Notes: generated from the sequence alone by a model not told the origin. 64,000 bases of DNA from Caballeronia sordidicola (GCF_000729995.1 NZ_JNFG01000033.1:1-64000); one strand, 5' to 3'; shown: positions 26,101-35,045, counted from the stretch's first letter. Numbers and translations are program-made.

Positions 26101-26543
26101 TGCGATTTGACTAACAATCCGACTCGTTTAACGCCCCGCGCTTTCATATCGGACATCACGTTCATGACGACTTCATATTTCACGGTCTTGTCGGCGGCAA
26201 TCACGACGGGCTGGTCGGGATGCGACTCCTGCCGATTCAGCACGAAGGTCTTGAGGTCACCTTCCGTCATGCTCTGCTGTTGCGACGCGCCGCCGTCGTC
26301 CTTGTAGCGCACGGTCATGCTGCCGTCGGCCTTGATATTCACCACGACCGGGGGCGTTTGCTCCTGCGGCGCTGCGTTGCCGACCGTCGGCAGGTTGATG
26401 ATGGAAGGCGAGACGAGCGGCGCGGTCACCATGAAAATGACGAGCAGCACGAGCATCACGTCGATGTACGGCACGACGTTGATGTCGGACATGGCGCGCC
26501 GTGAACTGCCGCGCATGCTGGAACGCATTGGACCTCCGGCCAT
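26097..26543 (-). CDS. tolR: Biopolymer transport protein TolR (ExbD family)
   Basis: 148 residues. A single transmembrane helix contains the proton-path Asp (NVVPYIDVMLVLLVIFMVTAP), followed by a periplasmic domain. It forms the proton-driven motor with TolQ. The frame extends to 26732, but ATG 26543 (MAGGPMRSS) is the normal start, 10 bp after tolQ, with AGGAG upstream; the extension overlaps tolQ. Confidence 0.95.
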   Translation of the reverse strand: MAGGPMRSSMRGSSRRAMSDINVVPYIDVMLVLLVIFMVTAPLVSPSIINLPTVGNAAPQEQTPPVVVNIKADGSMTVRYKDDGGASQQQSMTEGDLKTFVLNRQESHPDQPVVIAADKTVKYEVVMNVMSDMKARGVKRVGLLVKSQ

Positions 26544-26553
26544 TCTGAACTCC

Positions 26554-27231
26554 TTAGTGAGCCTGACGCTGCAAGATGTTCGAGAACTCTTCGATAAACG
26601 TTTCGAAGCGGATCGCGAGGCGGTCGATATCGTGTGCGTAGCGGTTATACGCCACCACCGCCGGAATCGCGGCGAACAGGCCGATTGCCGTGGCCACAAG
26701 CGCTTCGGCAATACCCGGCGCCACGTTCGCAAGCGTTGCCTGCTGTACGTTAGCGAGGCCGCGGAACGAATTCATGATCCCCCAGACCGTGCCGAACAAA
26801 CCGATATACGGACTGACCGAACCCACCGATGCGAGAAACGCGAGGTTCACTTCGAGCACATCCATTTCACGCTGGAACGCAGCGCGCATCGCGCGGCGGG
26901 AACCGTCGAGGATGGCCGCCGGATCGTTCATGCGGCGTTCTTTGCCTTTCAGGAACTCACGCATGCCCGATTCGAAGATCCGTTCCAGCGCGCCAATTGT
27001 GTGGCGGTTGTTGGCAGCGCTTTGATAAAGCGCCTGCAGGTCGCCGCCCGACCAGAAATCGCGTTCGAAGCGCTCGGTCTGATTCCGTGCGCGCCGAATG
27101 GCAAACCACTTGCGGATGATGTAAGTCCACGACAGCACCGACAGCAGCAGCAACAGCGCCATGACGGCCTGCGCCAACAGGCTGGCATGGATGACGAGAG
27201 AAATGATCGACAGGTCTTGTGTAGTGTTCAT
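26554..27231 (-). CDS. tolQ: Tol-Pal motor protein TolQ (ExbB/MotA family)
   Basis: 225 residues with three transmembrane helices (LAQAVMALLLLLSVLSWTYI; NVAPGIAEALVATAIGLFAA and the preceding VGSVSPYIGLFGTVWGIMNSF). It is the stator subunit for proton flow with TolR. Its start is about 190 bp from the ybgC stop, so a promoter of its own is possible in 27232-27423. Confidence 0.96.
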   Translation of the reverse strand: MNTTQDLSIISLVIHASLLAQAVMALLLLLSVLSWTYIIRKWFAIRRARNQTERFERDFWSGGDLQALYQSAANNRHTIGALERIFESGMREFLKGKERRMNDPAAILDGSRRAMRAAFQREMDVLEVNLAFLASVGSVSPYIGLFGTVWGIMNSFRGLANVQQATLANVAPGIAEALVATAIGLFAAIPAVVAYNRYAHDIDRLAIRFETFIEEFSNILQRQAH

Positions 27232-27423
27232 AAAAGTCCGCTGTTACGTCCCAAAGGGGCGTCCGAAGTGCACTAGCCGGGAACTGTCAGGTTTTCGACA
27301 AACGACTGAAAGCGTAGACCGGTCCTGGGAGCACATGCTCGGTACTTCTGTGCCTGCACGCCCGATGGCACGCAGGCTCGATTCAGTTCAGTTCAGGTCT
27401 TGATGGAGTCAAAGGGTCTTTGT

Positions 27424-27945
27424 CTACATGGGTTTTTCTGAACAAGATGATTTAAACGGTGCCGGCATCGGCATGGTTGACGCGTTGTCTGCAACCGATT
27501 TTTGCGGTCCGCGACGTAATCCGTCGAGCACCGATGCGGGAATCCCGACCGGGCGGATGGCGCCAAGACTGACCGACGCCACCTTGATGTCGCCTGAAGC
27601 CAGCAAGGTGCCGTCCCGCCACGCTTCCTGATGGAAATCCACCGATGCCCGGCCAATACGCTCGATCCGGCTTACCACATGAATGACATCGTCGAGGCGC
27701 GCGGGCGCCGAGTATTCCAGCGCCGTGCGCTTGACGACGAACAATACGCCGTCCGACTCGGCCAGCACACGCTGGTCGATGCCGCACGCCCGTAACCATT
27801 CAGTGCGTGCCCGTTCGAAAAACTTCAGGTAGTTCGCGTAGAAGACGATGCCGCCGGCGTCCGTGTCTTCGTAATAGACCCGAAGCGGCCAATCGAAGGT
27901 CAAGAGGCGGTTCGCCTGTTGAGGCTCGCTGGTGGACATGTTCAT
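27424..27945 (-). CDS. ybgC: Tol-Pal-associated acyl-CoA thioesterase YbgC
   Basis: 173 residues. Hotdog-fold 4-hydroxybenzoyl-CoA thioesterase type, with YYEDTDAGGIVFYANYLKFFERARTEWL carrying the catalytic Asp in the DTDAGGIV loop. A C-terminal tail of about 30 residues (from GPQKSV) is longer than in E. coli YbgC. It begins the tol-pal cluster. TAAAAT stands exactly six bases before the ATG without a Shine-Dalgarno, predicting a leaderless message. Confidence 0.92.
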   Translation of the reverse strand: MNMSTSEPQQANRLLTFDWPLRVYYEDTDAGGIVFYANYLKFFERARTEWLRACGIDQRVLAESDGVLFVVKRTALEYSAPARLDDVIHVVSRIERIGRASVDFHQEAWRDGTLLASGDIKVASVSLGAIRPVGIPASVLDGLRRGPQKSVADNASTMPMPAPFKSSCSEKPM

Positions 27946-28050
27946 CCGCGCATTTTACCGGAAGCTGCAAAGCGACCGTCGAAACGTGCTGGCGGCCGCT
28001 GCTTTCCGTCAACTATCAGGTGAACGCCTGGCGTAATCACTTCGTTCGGA

Positions 28051-28797
28051 TCAGCCGCGATGCACGGTCAGCGAGCCGAACGACTGCGCGACCGGCATCA
28101 ACTCGATCGTGTTGATATTCACGTGCGCCGGTCGCGTGGCGATCCAGTAAATGGAATCGGCAATGTCCTCGGCCGTCAGCGGTTGCACGTCCTTATAGAC
28201 GTTGGCGGCTTTCGTGTCGTCGCCCTTGAAGCGGACGTTGGAGAATTCCGTGCCGCCACACAGCCCGGGTTCGATGTCGGTTACGCGCAACGCCGTGCCG
28301 GTCAGGTCTGCCCGCAAATTCAGGCTGAACTGGCGCACGAACGCTTTAGTCGCGCCGTACACGTTGCCGCCCGGATAGGGGTAGGACGCTGCGATCGAGC
28401 TTAGATTGAACACGTGCCCGCGATTGCGTTCGACCATGCCAGGCAATAACGCGTGCGTGACCGTGACGAGGCCCTTGCAGTTGGTATCGATCATGTTGTT
28501 CCAGTCGTCCAGGCTCGCGCGCTGTGCCGGTTCCAGGCCGAGCGCCAGGCCGGCATTGTTGACGAGCACGTCGATCTGGGAAAAAGCGTCCGGGAGCGCT
28601 GCGATAGCCGCTTTGATCGCCGATTCGTCGCGAACGTCGAGTTCGACGGGCAGCAGCGCGTCGCCGAGTTCCTGCGATAGCGCCAGCAGGCGGTCTTTGC
28701 GGCGCGCGGTTGCGATCACGCGATGGCCGCCTTTTACAAACGTGCGGGCAATGGCTGCGCCGAAGCCGGCGGAAGCGCCAGTGACAAATACGATCAT
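28051..28797 (-). CDS. SDR-family NAD(P)-dependent oxidoreductase, YdfG-like
   Basis: 248 residues. TGASAGFGAAI at the N-terminus and NNAGLALG, with Y-x-x-x-K in VYGATK, mark a classical SDR. The sequence style (EPAQRASLDDWNNMIDTNCKGLV, IEPGLCGGTEFSNVRFKGD) is that of YdfG, the 3-hydroxy acid/serine dehydrogenase. It probably oxidises a small hydroxy acid with NADP. It lies 105 bp upstream of ybgC on the same strand but has its own context. Confidence 0.88.
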   Translation of the reverse strand: MIVFVTGASAGFGAAIARTFVKGGHRVIATARRKDRLLALSQELGDALLPVELDVRDESAIKAAIAALPDAFSQIDVLVNNAGLALGLEPAQRASLDDWNNMIDTNCKGLVTVTHALLPGMVERNRGHVFNLSSIAASYPYPGGNVYGATKAFVRQFSLNLRADLTGTALRVTDIEPGLCGGTEFSNVRFKGDDTKAANVYKDVQPLTAEDIADSIYWIATRPAHVNINTIELMPVAQSFGSLTVHRG

Positions 28798-29060
28798 GTG
28801 CGGGTTCCGGTTGTAATGTTGATTGTCAGGTTACGGAAAGGGAGTTTTCGCGCGCGGCGCCCGGCGCTCGGGCGCTTGCGGGAAAGCCGGACAGCGTACT
28901 TCCATTGCTGCGACGCGGCAAGTTGCCAGTTTTTATGTCGTGCGCAATTCAATCCGACCCGACAAGACCGGCTACCTGGCGCAAATTCCGCTCCCGGGAT
29001 GCAATTTTAGCCCCTGGACGACGCTTGCACGCGGCGGCCGGCGGTACTTTATGGCCTTGG
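28798..29060. other. Intergenic stretch left of the glyA promoter
   Basis: About 260 bp with no gene. It ends in a terminator-like hairpin (29061-29083) on the + strand although no + strand gene precedes it. No convincing promoter was found inside. Confidence 0.45.
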
Positions 29061-29083
29061 AAGCGCCTGTTTAAGGCGCTTTT
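29061..29083 (+). terminator. Terminator-like hairpin upstream of glyA promoter
   Basis: AAGCGCCT, a GTTTA loop, AGGCGCTT, then further T residues (29082-29083). It would stop + strand transcription entering the glyA promoter. Confidence 0.55.
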
Positions 29084-29089
29084 CGGCAG

Positions 29090-29118
29090 TTGCCTATTCT
29101 CAGGCGGCCCATTAAACT
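29090..29118 (+). promoter_or_regulatory. Sigma70-type promoter of glyA
   Basis: TTGCCT at 29090-29095, 17 bp, TAAACT at 29113-29118. The predicted start near 29125 is a few bases before the riboswitch P1 stem, so the aptamer would form first in the transcript. Confidence 0.7.
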
Positions 29119-29121
29119 AGG

Positions 29122-29222
29122 GCGCTCCAGCCCTGCGTAACTGGCGACAAGGATCTTCGGATCCAAGGTGGATTAACCCACCGTGAAGCGCAGGGTGTCG
29201 TTTTGCCGTTCGCCTGGGCAGC
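29122..29222 (+). promoter_or_regulatory. ZTP riboswitch (pfl RNA) in the glyA leader
   Basis: The conserved elements of the pfl motif are present: P1 stem CCCTGCG (29131-29137) with CGCAGGG (29189-29195), the internal GGTGGATTAACCCACC hairpin, the CCGTGAAGCG consensus, and the strongly conserved 3' sequence CGCCTGGGCA (29211-29220). ZTP riboswitches sense the purine intermediate ZMP/ZTP, which accumulates when 10-formyl-THF is low, and commonly control glyA, folD and purH. Here it would raise serine hydroxymethyltransferase during one-carbon shortage. Confidence 0.88.
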
Positions 29223-29386
29223 TGAGATCCGCACGCGCTCGTTGCGTTGCCGGTGGCTGTCCGTCTCGCGTAACGGAGCTTCTCTCTTCCGCCTCGCTTG
29301 GGACCCATCGTGCTTCGCGCTCCAGCGGCGCGGTGCATATGCGCACGCGCGATCCGGTCAACTGGCATCCATTCAACGGAAAACGT

Positions 29387-30634
29387 ATGTTTGATAAAGC
29401 CCAAAGTACTATCGCCCAAGTCGATCCGGAATTGTTTGCGGCGATCGAGCTGGAAAACCGTCGGCAGGAAGATCACATCGAGCTGATCGCGTCGGAAAAC
29501 TACACGAGCCCGGCCGTCATGGCCGCTCAAGGCTCGCAACTCACGAACAAATACGCGGAAGGTTACCCGGGCAAGCGCTATTACGGTGGCTGCGAGTACG
29601 TCGATATTGTCGAGCAACTGGCTATCGACCGTGTGAAGCAGCTGTTCGGCGCTGAAGCCGCCAACGTGCAGCCGAATTCTGGCTCGCAAGCCAATCAGGG
29701 TGTGTTCTTCGCCATGCTCAAGCCTGGCGACACCATCATGGGCATGAGCCTGGCCGAAGGCGGCCACCTCACGCACGGCTCGCCGGTGAACATGTCGGGC
29801 AAGTGGTTCAACGTGGTCAGCTACGGCCTGAACGAAGCCGAAGATATTGACTACGACAAGACCGAAGAGCTGGCTAAAACGCACAAGCCGAAGTTGATCG
29901 TTGGGGGCGCATCGGCGTTCGCACTGAAGATCGATTTCGAACGGTTGTCGAAGATCGCGAAGAGCGTCGGCGCTTATTTCATGGTCGACATGGCGCATTA
30001 CGCCGGCCTGATCGCGGCCGGTGTTTATCCGAACCCGGTGCCGTTCGCGGATTTCGTCACGACCACGACCCACAAGAGCCTGCGTGGCCCGCGCGGCGGC
30101 GTGATCCTGATGAAGGCCGAGTACGAGAAACAAATCAACTCGGCCATTTTCCCGGGCATTCAAGGTGGTCCGCTGATGCACGTGATTGCCGGCAAGGCTG
30201 TTGCGTTCAAGGAAGCGTTGTCGCCGGAATTCAAGGTCTATCAGCAGCAAGTCGCGGACAACGCACGCGTGCTGGCCGAAACGCTGGTGAAGCGCGGTTT
30301 GCGGATCGTCTCCGGACGTACCGAAAGCCACGTGATGCTGGTCGACCTGCGGGCGAAGCACATCACCGGCAAGGCGGCGGAAGCTGCGCTCGGCAAGGCG
30401 CACATTACAGTGAACAAGAACGCGATTCCGAACGACCCGGAAAAGCCGTTCGTCACCAGCGGCGTGCGTATCGGTTCGCCGGCCATGACCACGCGCGGTT
30501 TCGGTGTGGCTGAGGCCGAGCAGGTGGGTAACCTGTTTGCCGACGTGCTGGACGCGCCGGAAGACGAAGCCAACCTCGAGCGCGTACGCGCGAAGGTTGC
30601 CGCGTTGACCAAGCAATTCCCGGTCTACGGCTAA
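29387..30634 (+). CDS. glyA: Serine hydroxymethyltransferase
   Basis: 415 residues. It converts serine and THF to glycine and methylene-THF with PLP; the PLP lysine is in [14 protein letters not shown]. The N-terminal [21 protein letters not shown] is standard. The frame extends to 29183, but ATG 29387 gives the family N-terminus with GGAA upstream; the extension covers the riboswitch. The leader is about 260 nt. nrdR follows after three bases. Confidence 0.97.
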   Translation: MFDKAQSTIAQVDPELFAAIELENRRQEDHIELIASENYTSPAVMAAQGSQLTNKYAEGYPGKRYYGGCEYVDIVEQLAIDRVKQLFGAEAANVQPNSGSQANQGVFFAMLKPGDTIMGMSLAEGGHLTHGSPVNMSGKWFNVVSYGLNEAEDIDYDKTEELAKTHKPKLIVGGASAFALKIDFERLSKIAKSVGAYFMVDMAHYAGLIAAGVYPNPVPFADFVTTTTHKSLRGPRGGVILMKAEYEKQINSAIFPGIQGGPLMHVIAGKAVAFKEALSPEFKVYQQQVADNARVLAETLVKRGLRIVSGRTESHVMLVDLRAKHITGKAAEAALGKAHITVNKNAIPNDPEKPFVTSGVRIGSPAMTTRGFGVAEAEQVGNLFADVLDAPEDEANLERVRAKVAALTKQFPVYG

Positions 30635-30637
30635 GCC

Positions 30638-31120
30638 ATGCGCTGCCCCTTCTGCCGGCACGAGGACACGCAAGTGGCGGATTCGCGCGTGTCGGAAGAC
30701 GGGGCGGCGATTCGCCGGCGGCGGCGTTGCCCCGCTTGCGACAAGCGTTTCACCACTTATGAACGCGTGGAACTCGCGTTGCCGTCCGTAGTAAAGAAGG
30801 ATGGCAGCCGCACCGAGTTCGATCGCGCGAAGATTGTGGCGAGCATGCAACTGGCGCTGCGCAAGCGCCCGGTTGCGGCAGACGCCATTGACGCCGCCGT
30901 TGCGCGGATCGAATACCAGTTGCTTGGCAGCGGCGAACGCGAAGTTCGCAGCGACCGTCTGGGCGAACTCGTGATGAACGAGCTGCGCCAGTTGGACACC
31001 ATTGCGTACGTGCGTTTTGCGTCGGTCTACAAACGCTTCGAAGACGTGTCCGAATTCGAAGACGTGCTCGAGGAATTCCGGCGCACCGCGCCGCGCAAAT
31101 CCAGTCCTCGCAAGCGCTGA
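30638..31120 (+). CDS. nrdR: Transcriptional repressor NrdR
   Basis: 160 residues. An N-terminal zinc ribbon ([17 protein letters not shown] ... RCPACDKRF) is followed by an ATP-cone domain (about 49-139). It represses ribonucleotide reductase genes when dATP is high. The glyA-nrdR pair is common in proteobacteria; the three-base gap makes it the same transcript, so the ZTP riboswitch likely affects it too. Confidence 0.96.
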   Translation: MRCPFCRHEDTQVADSRVSEDGAAIRRRRRCPACDKRFTTYERVELALPSVVKKDGSRTEFDRAKIVASMQLALRKRPVAADAIDAAVARIEYQLLGSGEREVRSDRLGELVMNELRQLDTIAYVRFASVYKRFEDVSEFEDVLEEFRRTAPRKSSPRKR

Positions 31121-31277
31121 GCGTTTCTGCATTTTCCTTTCCTTTCTTGCTTGAATCCAGTGATCGTTTCGACAGTATGTCGAGGCTTTTGCACGTCCGA
31201 TAGTCGACCGATCGGCTAATGGCGGACATCGAAAATTCTCTTCAGATTGAGTGTTGGCCCAGTTCAATCGATAAGGG

Positions 31278-31829
31278 ATGCAGATGAATTTGAGATGTTT
31301 ATCAGGCTTCACGCTGGTCGAGCTCGCGGTCGTGCTTGCCGTTATCGCTGTCGTTGCCACGTTCGCTACGCCGTCCGTTGTCGTCTGGCACAAGCGGGAT
31401 CAGATTGATGCACGGGCGCGCACAATGATGTCCACCCTCACGCTGGCGTGCTCGGAAGCGATCCGGCGCGGCGCACGCGTGACCTTGTGCCGGATCGATG
31501 TCGCGCACGCGTGTCTCGCGGCCAGCAAAGCCTGCGACGGCGGCTTGACGGATTGGTCATGCGGATGGGCGCTATTCGCCGAGCGAGGCGGCGCGCGCGT
31601 GCTGTTGAGAATGCAGCCAGCGGCGAGCGGCATTGCTATTGGCGGCACGGGGAGTGAGTTGTCGTTCACGCCGCCCTCGGGCCAGGTGATCGGCGGCTTT
31701 CGCAGCTTCGACTTCAGTGCGCGCGACAACGCGTTGGCGTCGCTTGGAGCGCGCGGGCGCCGCTGCATCCGGCTCGCGGCCGGCGGCCGGCCCCGGTTAA
31801 CGCAAGGCGCGTGTGGGGCGGCGGCATGA
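31278..31829 (+). CDS. Type IV minor pilin, FimT/GspH type
   Basis: 183 residues. A prepilin peptidase site precedes FTLVELAVVLAVIAVVATFA (G|F at about residue 11, Glu5 present), the hydrophobic stem of type IV pilins. The body fits the GspH/FimT domain, with several Cys residues that may form disulfides. It is the first of five overlapping pilin genes, and its stop overlaps the PilV start (ATGA). It would initiate or prime pilus assembly. Confidence 0.82.
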   Translation: MQMNLRCLSGFTLVELAVVLAVIAVVATFATPSVVVWHKRDQIDARARTMMSTLTLACSEAIRRGARVTLCRIDVAHACLAASKACDGGLTDWSCGWALFAERGGARVLLRMQPAASGIAIGGTGSELSFTPPSGQVIGGFRSFDFSARDNALASLGARGRRCIRLAAGGRPRLTQGACGAAA

Positions 31830-32230
31830 CACGTCCATTGCGTAAGGTTGGACGGGGTGATTCGCTGATCGAAGTCCTGATCGCGATGTCGCTGACGGCT
31901 ATTACGGCGCTCGGAATTATCGGCTCGCAAATGTGGCTGGCTCGCAACGAACGTTCGCTGATGGCGCGGGAGCTGGCAACGTCGATTGCGGATTCCGTTG
32001 CAGAGGGAATACGTCGCGATACAGATCGCGATCCGGTCGTGACGCAATGGCGTACGCGAGCCGCGGCGCAGTTGCCCGATGGCGATGTCGACGTGCTGGG
32101 CCGTGGCGATGGTTTGCACATTGCAGTCGTGAAATGGCGAGCGCAGGCATCGAGTGACGGTGAAGCTGTGTGTGCGGAGCCGAGCGTGGGCGCAAAGCTC
32201 GCCTGCGTGACCGTGGCGTTCGCACGATGA
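31826..32230 (+). CDS. pilV: Type IV minor pilin PilV
   Basis: 134 residues. The cleavage site is G|DSLIEVLIAMSLTAITALGI; Asp at mature position 1 is unusual but Glu5 is kept. The SLIEVLIA signature identifies PilV/GspI. ATG 31826 overlaps the FimT stop and the stop overlaps PilW by four bases. Confidence 0.82.
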   Translation: MTRPLRKVGRGDSLIEVLIAMSLTAITALGIIGSQMWLARNERSLMARELATSIADSVAEGIRRDTDRDPVVTQWRTRAAAQLPDGDVDVLGRGDGLHIAVVKWRAQASSDGEAVCAEPSVGAKLACVTVAFAR

Positions 32231-33036
32231 GCGCTTCCAGATATTTGCAGCGCGGCCATACGTTGCTCGAGCTATCAATCTCCGTGGCGCTCGGCTTGCT
32301 GATCGTTCTCGCGACAATTTCGTTGTATCGCGGGCAGCGGTCTGCCTACGACCATGCAACGGAAACAACGCGCCTGCGCGACGCAGCAAGCACCGCCCTC
32401 GACCTGATTGGCCAGCAAGTGCAGATGGCGGGTTTCGTGCCGGCCGGCACTGGGCAGGCAGACCGGATGCCGCCGTTGTTCGGATGCTCCTCAGGCCGCC
32501 CAACTGGTAGCGACGCCGCGCCCGCGTGCGAGGCACTCGCGAGCCGTTCCGACGGCATCGTTGTCCGCTATGCCGCCGATACGATCTCGACGTGGCCGTC
32601 GTCGTCCGGCTTGCCGACAGACTGTCTCGGGCAGATATCGGCGGGTGAGTGGATCGTTAACCGCTATTACGCGAAGGCGAGTTCGTCCACGGTCGAGCCG
32701 GAGTTGTATTGCGAAGGAAGCGGCAAGCCCGGCACCGGGCAGCCGCTGGTCGAGGGGATTGAACGGATCAAGTTCGGCTATTGGCTGAAAGATGCATCGT
32801 TCTCGGTTGAGGCAGCGGCGATCTCGCAGGACCGCTGGTCGCTGGTCGTCGCCGTGGATGTGTGTTTGGTCGTTCGAGGAGACAGTCCGAGCGCGACGGC
32901 TCGCCCGCGTTATGCCGATTGCGATGGTGCGTCGGTCGTGTCCGCGGACGGTCGCATCCGGCAAGTTTTCCGGCGTCGCATCGCACTGCGCAATGTAGCG
33001 AACTCACCGAACACTCCGGCAGTGGCATCGTCATGA
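32227..33036 (+). CDS. pilW: Type IV minor pilin PilW
   Basis: 269 residues. The prepilin site is RG|HTLLELSISVALGLLIV with Glu5 present. The long body with GQQVQMAGFVPAG-like early segment fits PilW/GspJ. Several Cys residues are present in the globular part. It is coupled to both neighbours by ATGA overlaps. It would form the tip complex with PilV, PilX and FimT. Confidence 0.82.
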   Translation: MSASRYLQRGHTLLELSISVALGLLIVLATISLYRGQRSAYDHATETTRLRDAASTALDLIGQQVQMAGFVPAGTGQADRMPPLFGCSSGRPTGSDAAPACEALASRSDGIVVRYAADTISTWPSSSGLPTDCLGQISAGEWIVNRYYAKASSSTVEPELYCEGSGKPGTGQPLVEGIERIKFGYWLKDASFSVEAAAISQDRWSLVVAVDVCLVVRGDSPSATARPRYADCDGASVVSADGRIRQVFRRRIALRNVANSPNTPAVASS

Positions 33037-33584
33037 ACAAACGTACCCGCTTAGGTATCCGCCTACGTAGACGCTCACGCGGCATTGCGTTGCCGATCGT
33101 CCTGCTGATGTCGTCGATGTTACTGGTCACCGCCGTCGCATGGCTTGAGGCGGCGCTCGTCAGCGCGCGAGTAACCACCAATTTGGGTGAGCGCGTGCAG
33201 GCGTTTCACAGCGCCGACAGCGCGTTGATCCGCTGCGCCAGCATCGCGCTCGACTCGCTGCCCGCACTAAAAAGCCTCACCGGTCCGCTTGCCGCTGAAC
33301 CAAATAAATGGCGGCTGAAGGCTTCGTTCGAAGGTGCATCGGCGAGTGCTGTGATGCCGTTTGCATCGTGGCCATACGCGATACGACCGCCCCAATGCCT
33401 GATCGAAGCATGGCCGGCGCGGACCAGCGATCAAGCCGGCGCTATTTTGATTACCGCCCGCGGTTTCGGCCGGATGCCGGACAACGAGTCGTGGTTACAG
33501 CAGGAGATTGAAATGGGTGAAAACGGCATCGTGCGGCACTGGCGACGCATTGTCGCAAAGCCGTTTCAAGAGGGTTCGCCATGA
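33033..33584 (+). CDS. Type IV pilus PilX-like protein
   Basis: 183 residues. After a basic N-terminus (RLRRRSRG) comes G|IALPIVLLMSSMLLVTAVAW. It lacks Glu5, as PilX/GspK proteins often do. The next Cys and ADSALIRCASIAL stretch are like other PilX proteins. It sits between pilW and the PilE-like gene with four-base overlaps on both sides. pilY1, which normally follows pilX, is missing. Confidence 0.75.
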   Translation: MNKRTRLGIRLRRRSRGIALPIVLLMSSMLLVTAVAWLEAALVSARVTTNLGERVQAFHSADSALIRCASIALDSLPALKSLTGPLAAEPNKWRLKASFEGASASAVMPFASWPYAIRPPQCLIEAWPARTSDQAGAILITARGFGRMPDNESWLQQEIEMGENGIVRHWRRIVAKPFQEGSP

Positions 33585-34018
33585 CCACGATAGACAAGAT
33601 AGACAAGGGCTTCACGCTGCTCGAACTGATGATTACGCTCGGCGTGGCGGCGATCATCGCGACATTCGCCATGCCGGTTTATCGGGAACAGGTGGCAAGA
33701 GGGCATCGGCTGGATGCGGTGACCGCGCTTTATCGCGCCGCTCAATATGTGGAGAGCACGCGAACGGTGTCGAGCAATGACTCGGTTGCCAAGCTGCCCG
33801 TTGGCTTCGATCAAGCGCCCGCGCTGGGCACAGCTGTCTACGTGTTGCGTATGCTCGGCGAGTCGGAGCAGAACGGCGGGTATTCGATTGAAGCGCAGCC
33901 GGTCGACGCGAACGACACGTGCGGGATCTATTCGCTGGACGCGACGGGCGTCAGGTCAAATCGGTCGGTTGAAAAACTCACGCCGCCCAAAGTGGCGGCG
34001 TGCTGGAGCGGCAAATGA
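33581..34018 (+). CDS. PilE-type minor pilin
   Basis: 145 residues. The prepilin site is KG|FTLLELMITLGVAAIIATFAMP with Glu5. The middle (VARGHRLDAVTALYRAAQYVES) and the Cys pair DTCGIYSLD ... VAACWSGK match PilE/ComP-like minor pilins, where the C-terminal disulfide loop lies. It ends the operon. The start overlaps the PilX-like stop. Confidence 0.82.
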   Translation: MTTIDKIDKGFTLLELMITLGVAAIIATFAMPVYREQVARGHRLDAVTALYRAAQYVESTRTVSSNDSVAKLPVGFDQAPALGTAVYVLRMLGESEQNGGYSIEAQPVDANDTCGIYSLDATGVRSNRSVEKLTPPKVAACWSGK

Positions 34019-34067
34019 GCGAATTGAACCCACGCACCGTGCAGTCCGGATGCCCGGGCCTGGCGTG

Positions 34068-34571
34068 TCAGGCGTCCGGATCGACGGCAACGTCGGGGGA
34101 TGACGGCTTGTCCGGACTCGACTTGATCTGTTGCCATACGCGATACGCTTCCCACCCGACCAGGCCAAGACCGCCCCACTTGAGTATCGGTTTCGCGCTC
34201 GCTAGCAGCCGTGAGCGGACGGGTTTCGTGAGCACCAGCGAAGCAAGAGAGCTCACGACGGGATATTGCTTGAGCAACAGCCCCAGGCCACCCGCGCCGC
34301 TAAACAGGCCGCTCAGTCCGCCAAGCCGGCTCATGAATCCGCTGCCTCCCGCTCCCCGGCCGCGTTTGCGGCGCCCCGGCATCAGCAAATTAAGGACACT
34401 GAAATGCGAGAATTTGTAACGCAGATCGGCGCTGGCCTGCGCGAGTTCCATGCGCTCGACGTCCGCCCGCGCGATCAGCAGTTCCTTACGCAATGCGCGC
34501 ATGTGGGGTGTGCTCAGCTTGTGCGCGGTCGCTCGCTTCTGAGCTTTGAAGGTGTCGTCGTTGTGACTCAT
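34068..34571 (-). CDS. DUF3318 domain protein
   Basis: 167 residues. A basic helical N-terminal half (RALRKELLIARADVERMELAQASADLR) is followed by a Gly-rich stretch (RGRGAGGSGFMSRLGGLSGLFSG) and a membrane-associating segment near 120-140. It is third in a minus-strand set with the YqjE-like and YqjD-like genes and corresponds to YqjK in position. Probably an inner-membrane stress protein; the precise role is unknown. Confidence 0.75.
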   Translation of the reverse strand: MSHNDDTFKAQKRATAHKLSTPHMRALRKELLIARADVERMELAQASADLRYKFSHFSVLNLLMPGRRKRGRGAGGSGFMSRLGGLSGLFSGAGGLGLLLKQYPVVSSLASLVLTKPVRSRLLASAKPILKWGGLGLVGWEAYRVWQQIKSSPDKPSSPDVAVDPDA

Positions 34572-34664
34572 GGCGTGGCGGGCTCTTGGAAAGTCGTCGA
34601 TGAATACTGTTTTGTCGTACTCGTACTACTGGGGCGTCGCCATGAGGTGAGCCCTTCGCGCGCA

Positions 34665-35045
34665 TCACTTGAACGTGTCGCGGTCCTTTTTGAACTCGGC
34701 GATCGTGCTGTCGAAGACGTTAGGGGCATTGATCAGGCCGGCGCGCGCGCGAACGGCGCAAAACACGGCAACCAGCGCGTACGCAACCGTGATCCCCGCA
34801 AGCGATTGCCACCGGTACGTGTCCCAGAACGCGATCGCGACCAGCACGGTGAGCGTAATGAGCGCCATCATGGTGAGCATCATGGCGGCAAGACCGAGGA
34901 AGAGCACGCCGATCAGCCGCTCCTTTTCCTCAGCGAGATCGATGCCGATCAGTTCCAGGCGAGTTTCGAAAATGGCGAACACGGAGCTGACGATGCGGCG
35001 CAAGGGCCCTTGGGGATCGTGCTGAGATTGCCTTTCTGTCGTCAT
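34665..35045 (-). CDS. Phage-holin-superfamily protein, YqjE-like
   Basis: 126 residues. Two adjacent transmembrane helices (LIGVLFLGLAAMMLTMMALITL and SLAGITVAYALVAVFCAV) follow a short cytoplasmic helix (FAIFETRLELIGIDLAEEKE), the layout of YqjE/PF07332. It is not phage-derived here: the family is a chromosomal companion of YqjD. The three genes likely act at the inner membrane in stationary phase. Confidence 0.8.
   Translation of the reverse strand: MTTERQSQHDPQGPLRRIVSSVFAIFETRLELIGIDLAEEKERLIGVLFLGLAAMMLTMMALITLTVLVAIAFWDTYRWQSLAGITVAYALVAVFCAVRARAGLINAPNVFDSTIAEFKKDRDTFK

Noticed and set aside
29117-31393. 758-codon open frame antisense to glyA-nrdR
   Set aside because: It mirrors high-GC third-position bias of glyA and nrdR, shows no family motif, and crosses the riboswitch and promoter.
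34665-35045. Holin-like protein as a prophage remnant
   Set aside because: It belongs to the YqjE group and sits with a YqjD-like gene; no other phage genes are near.
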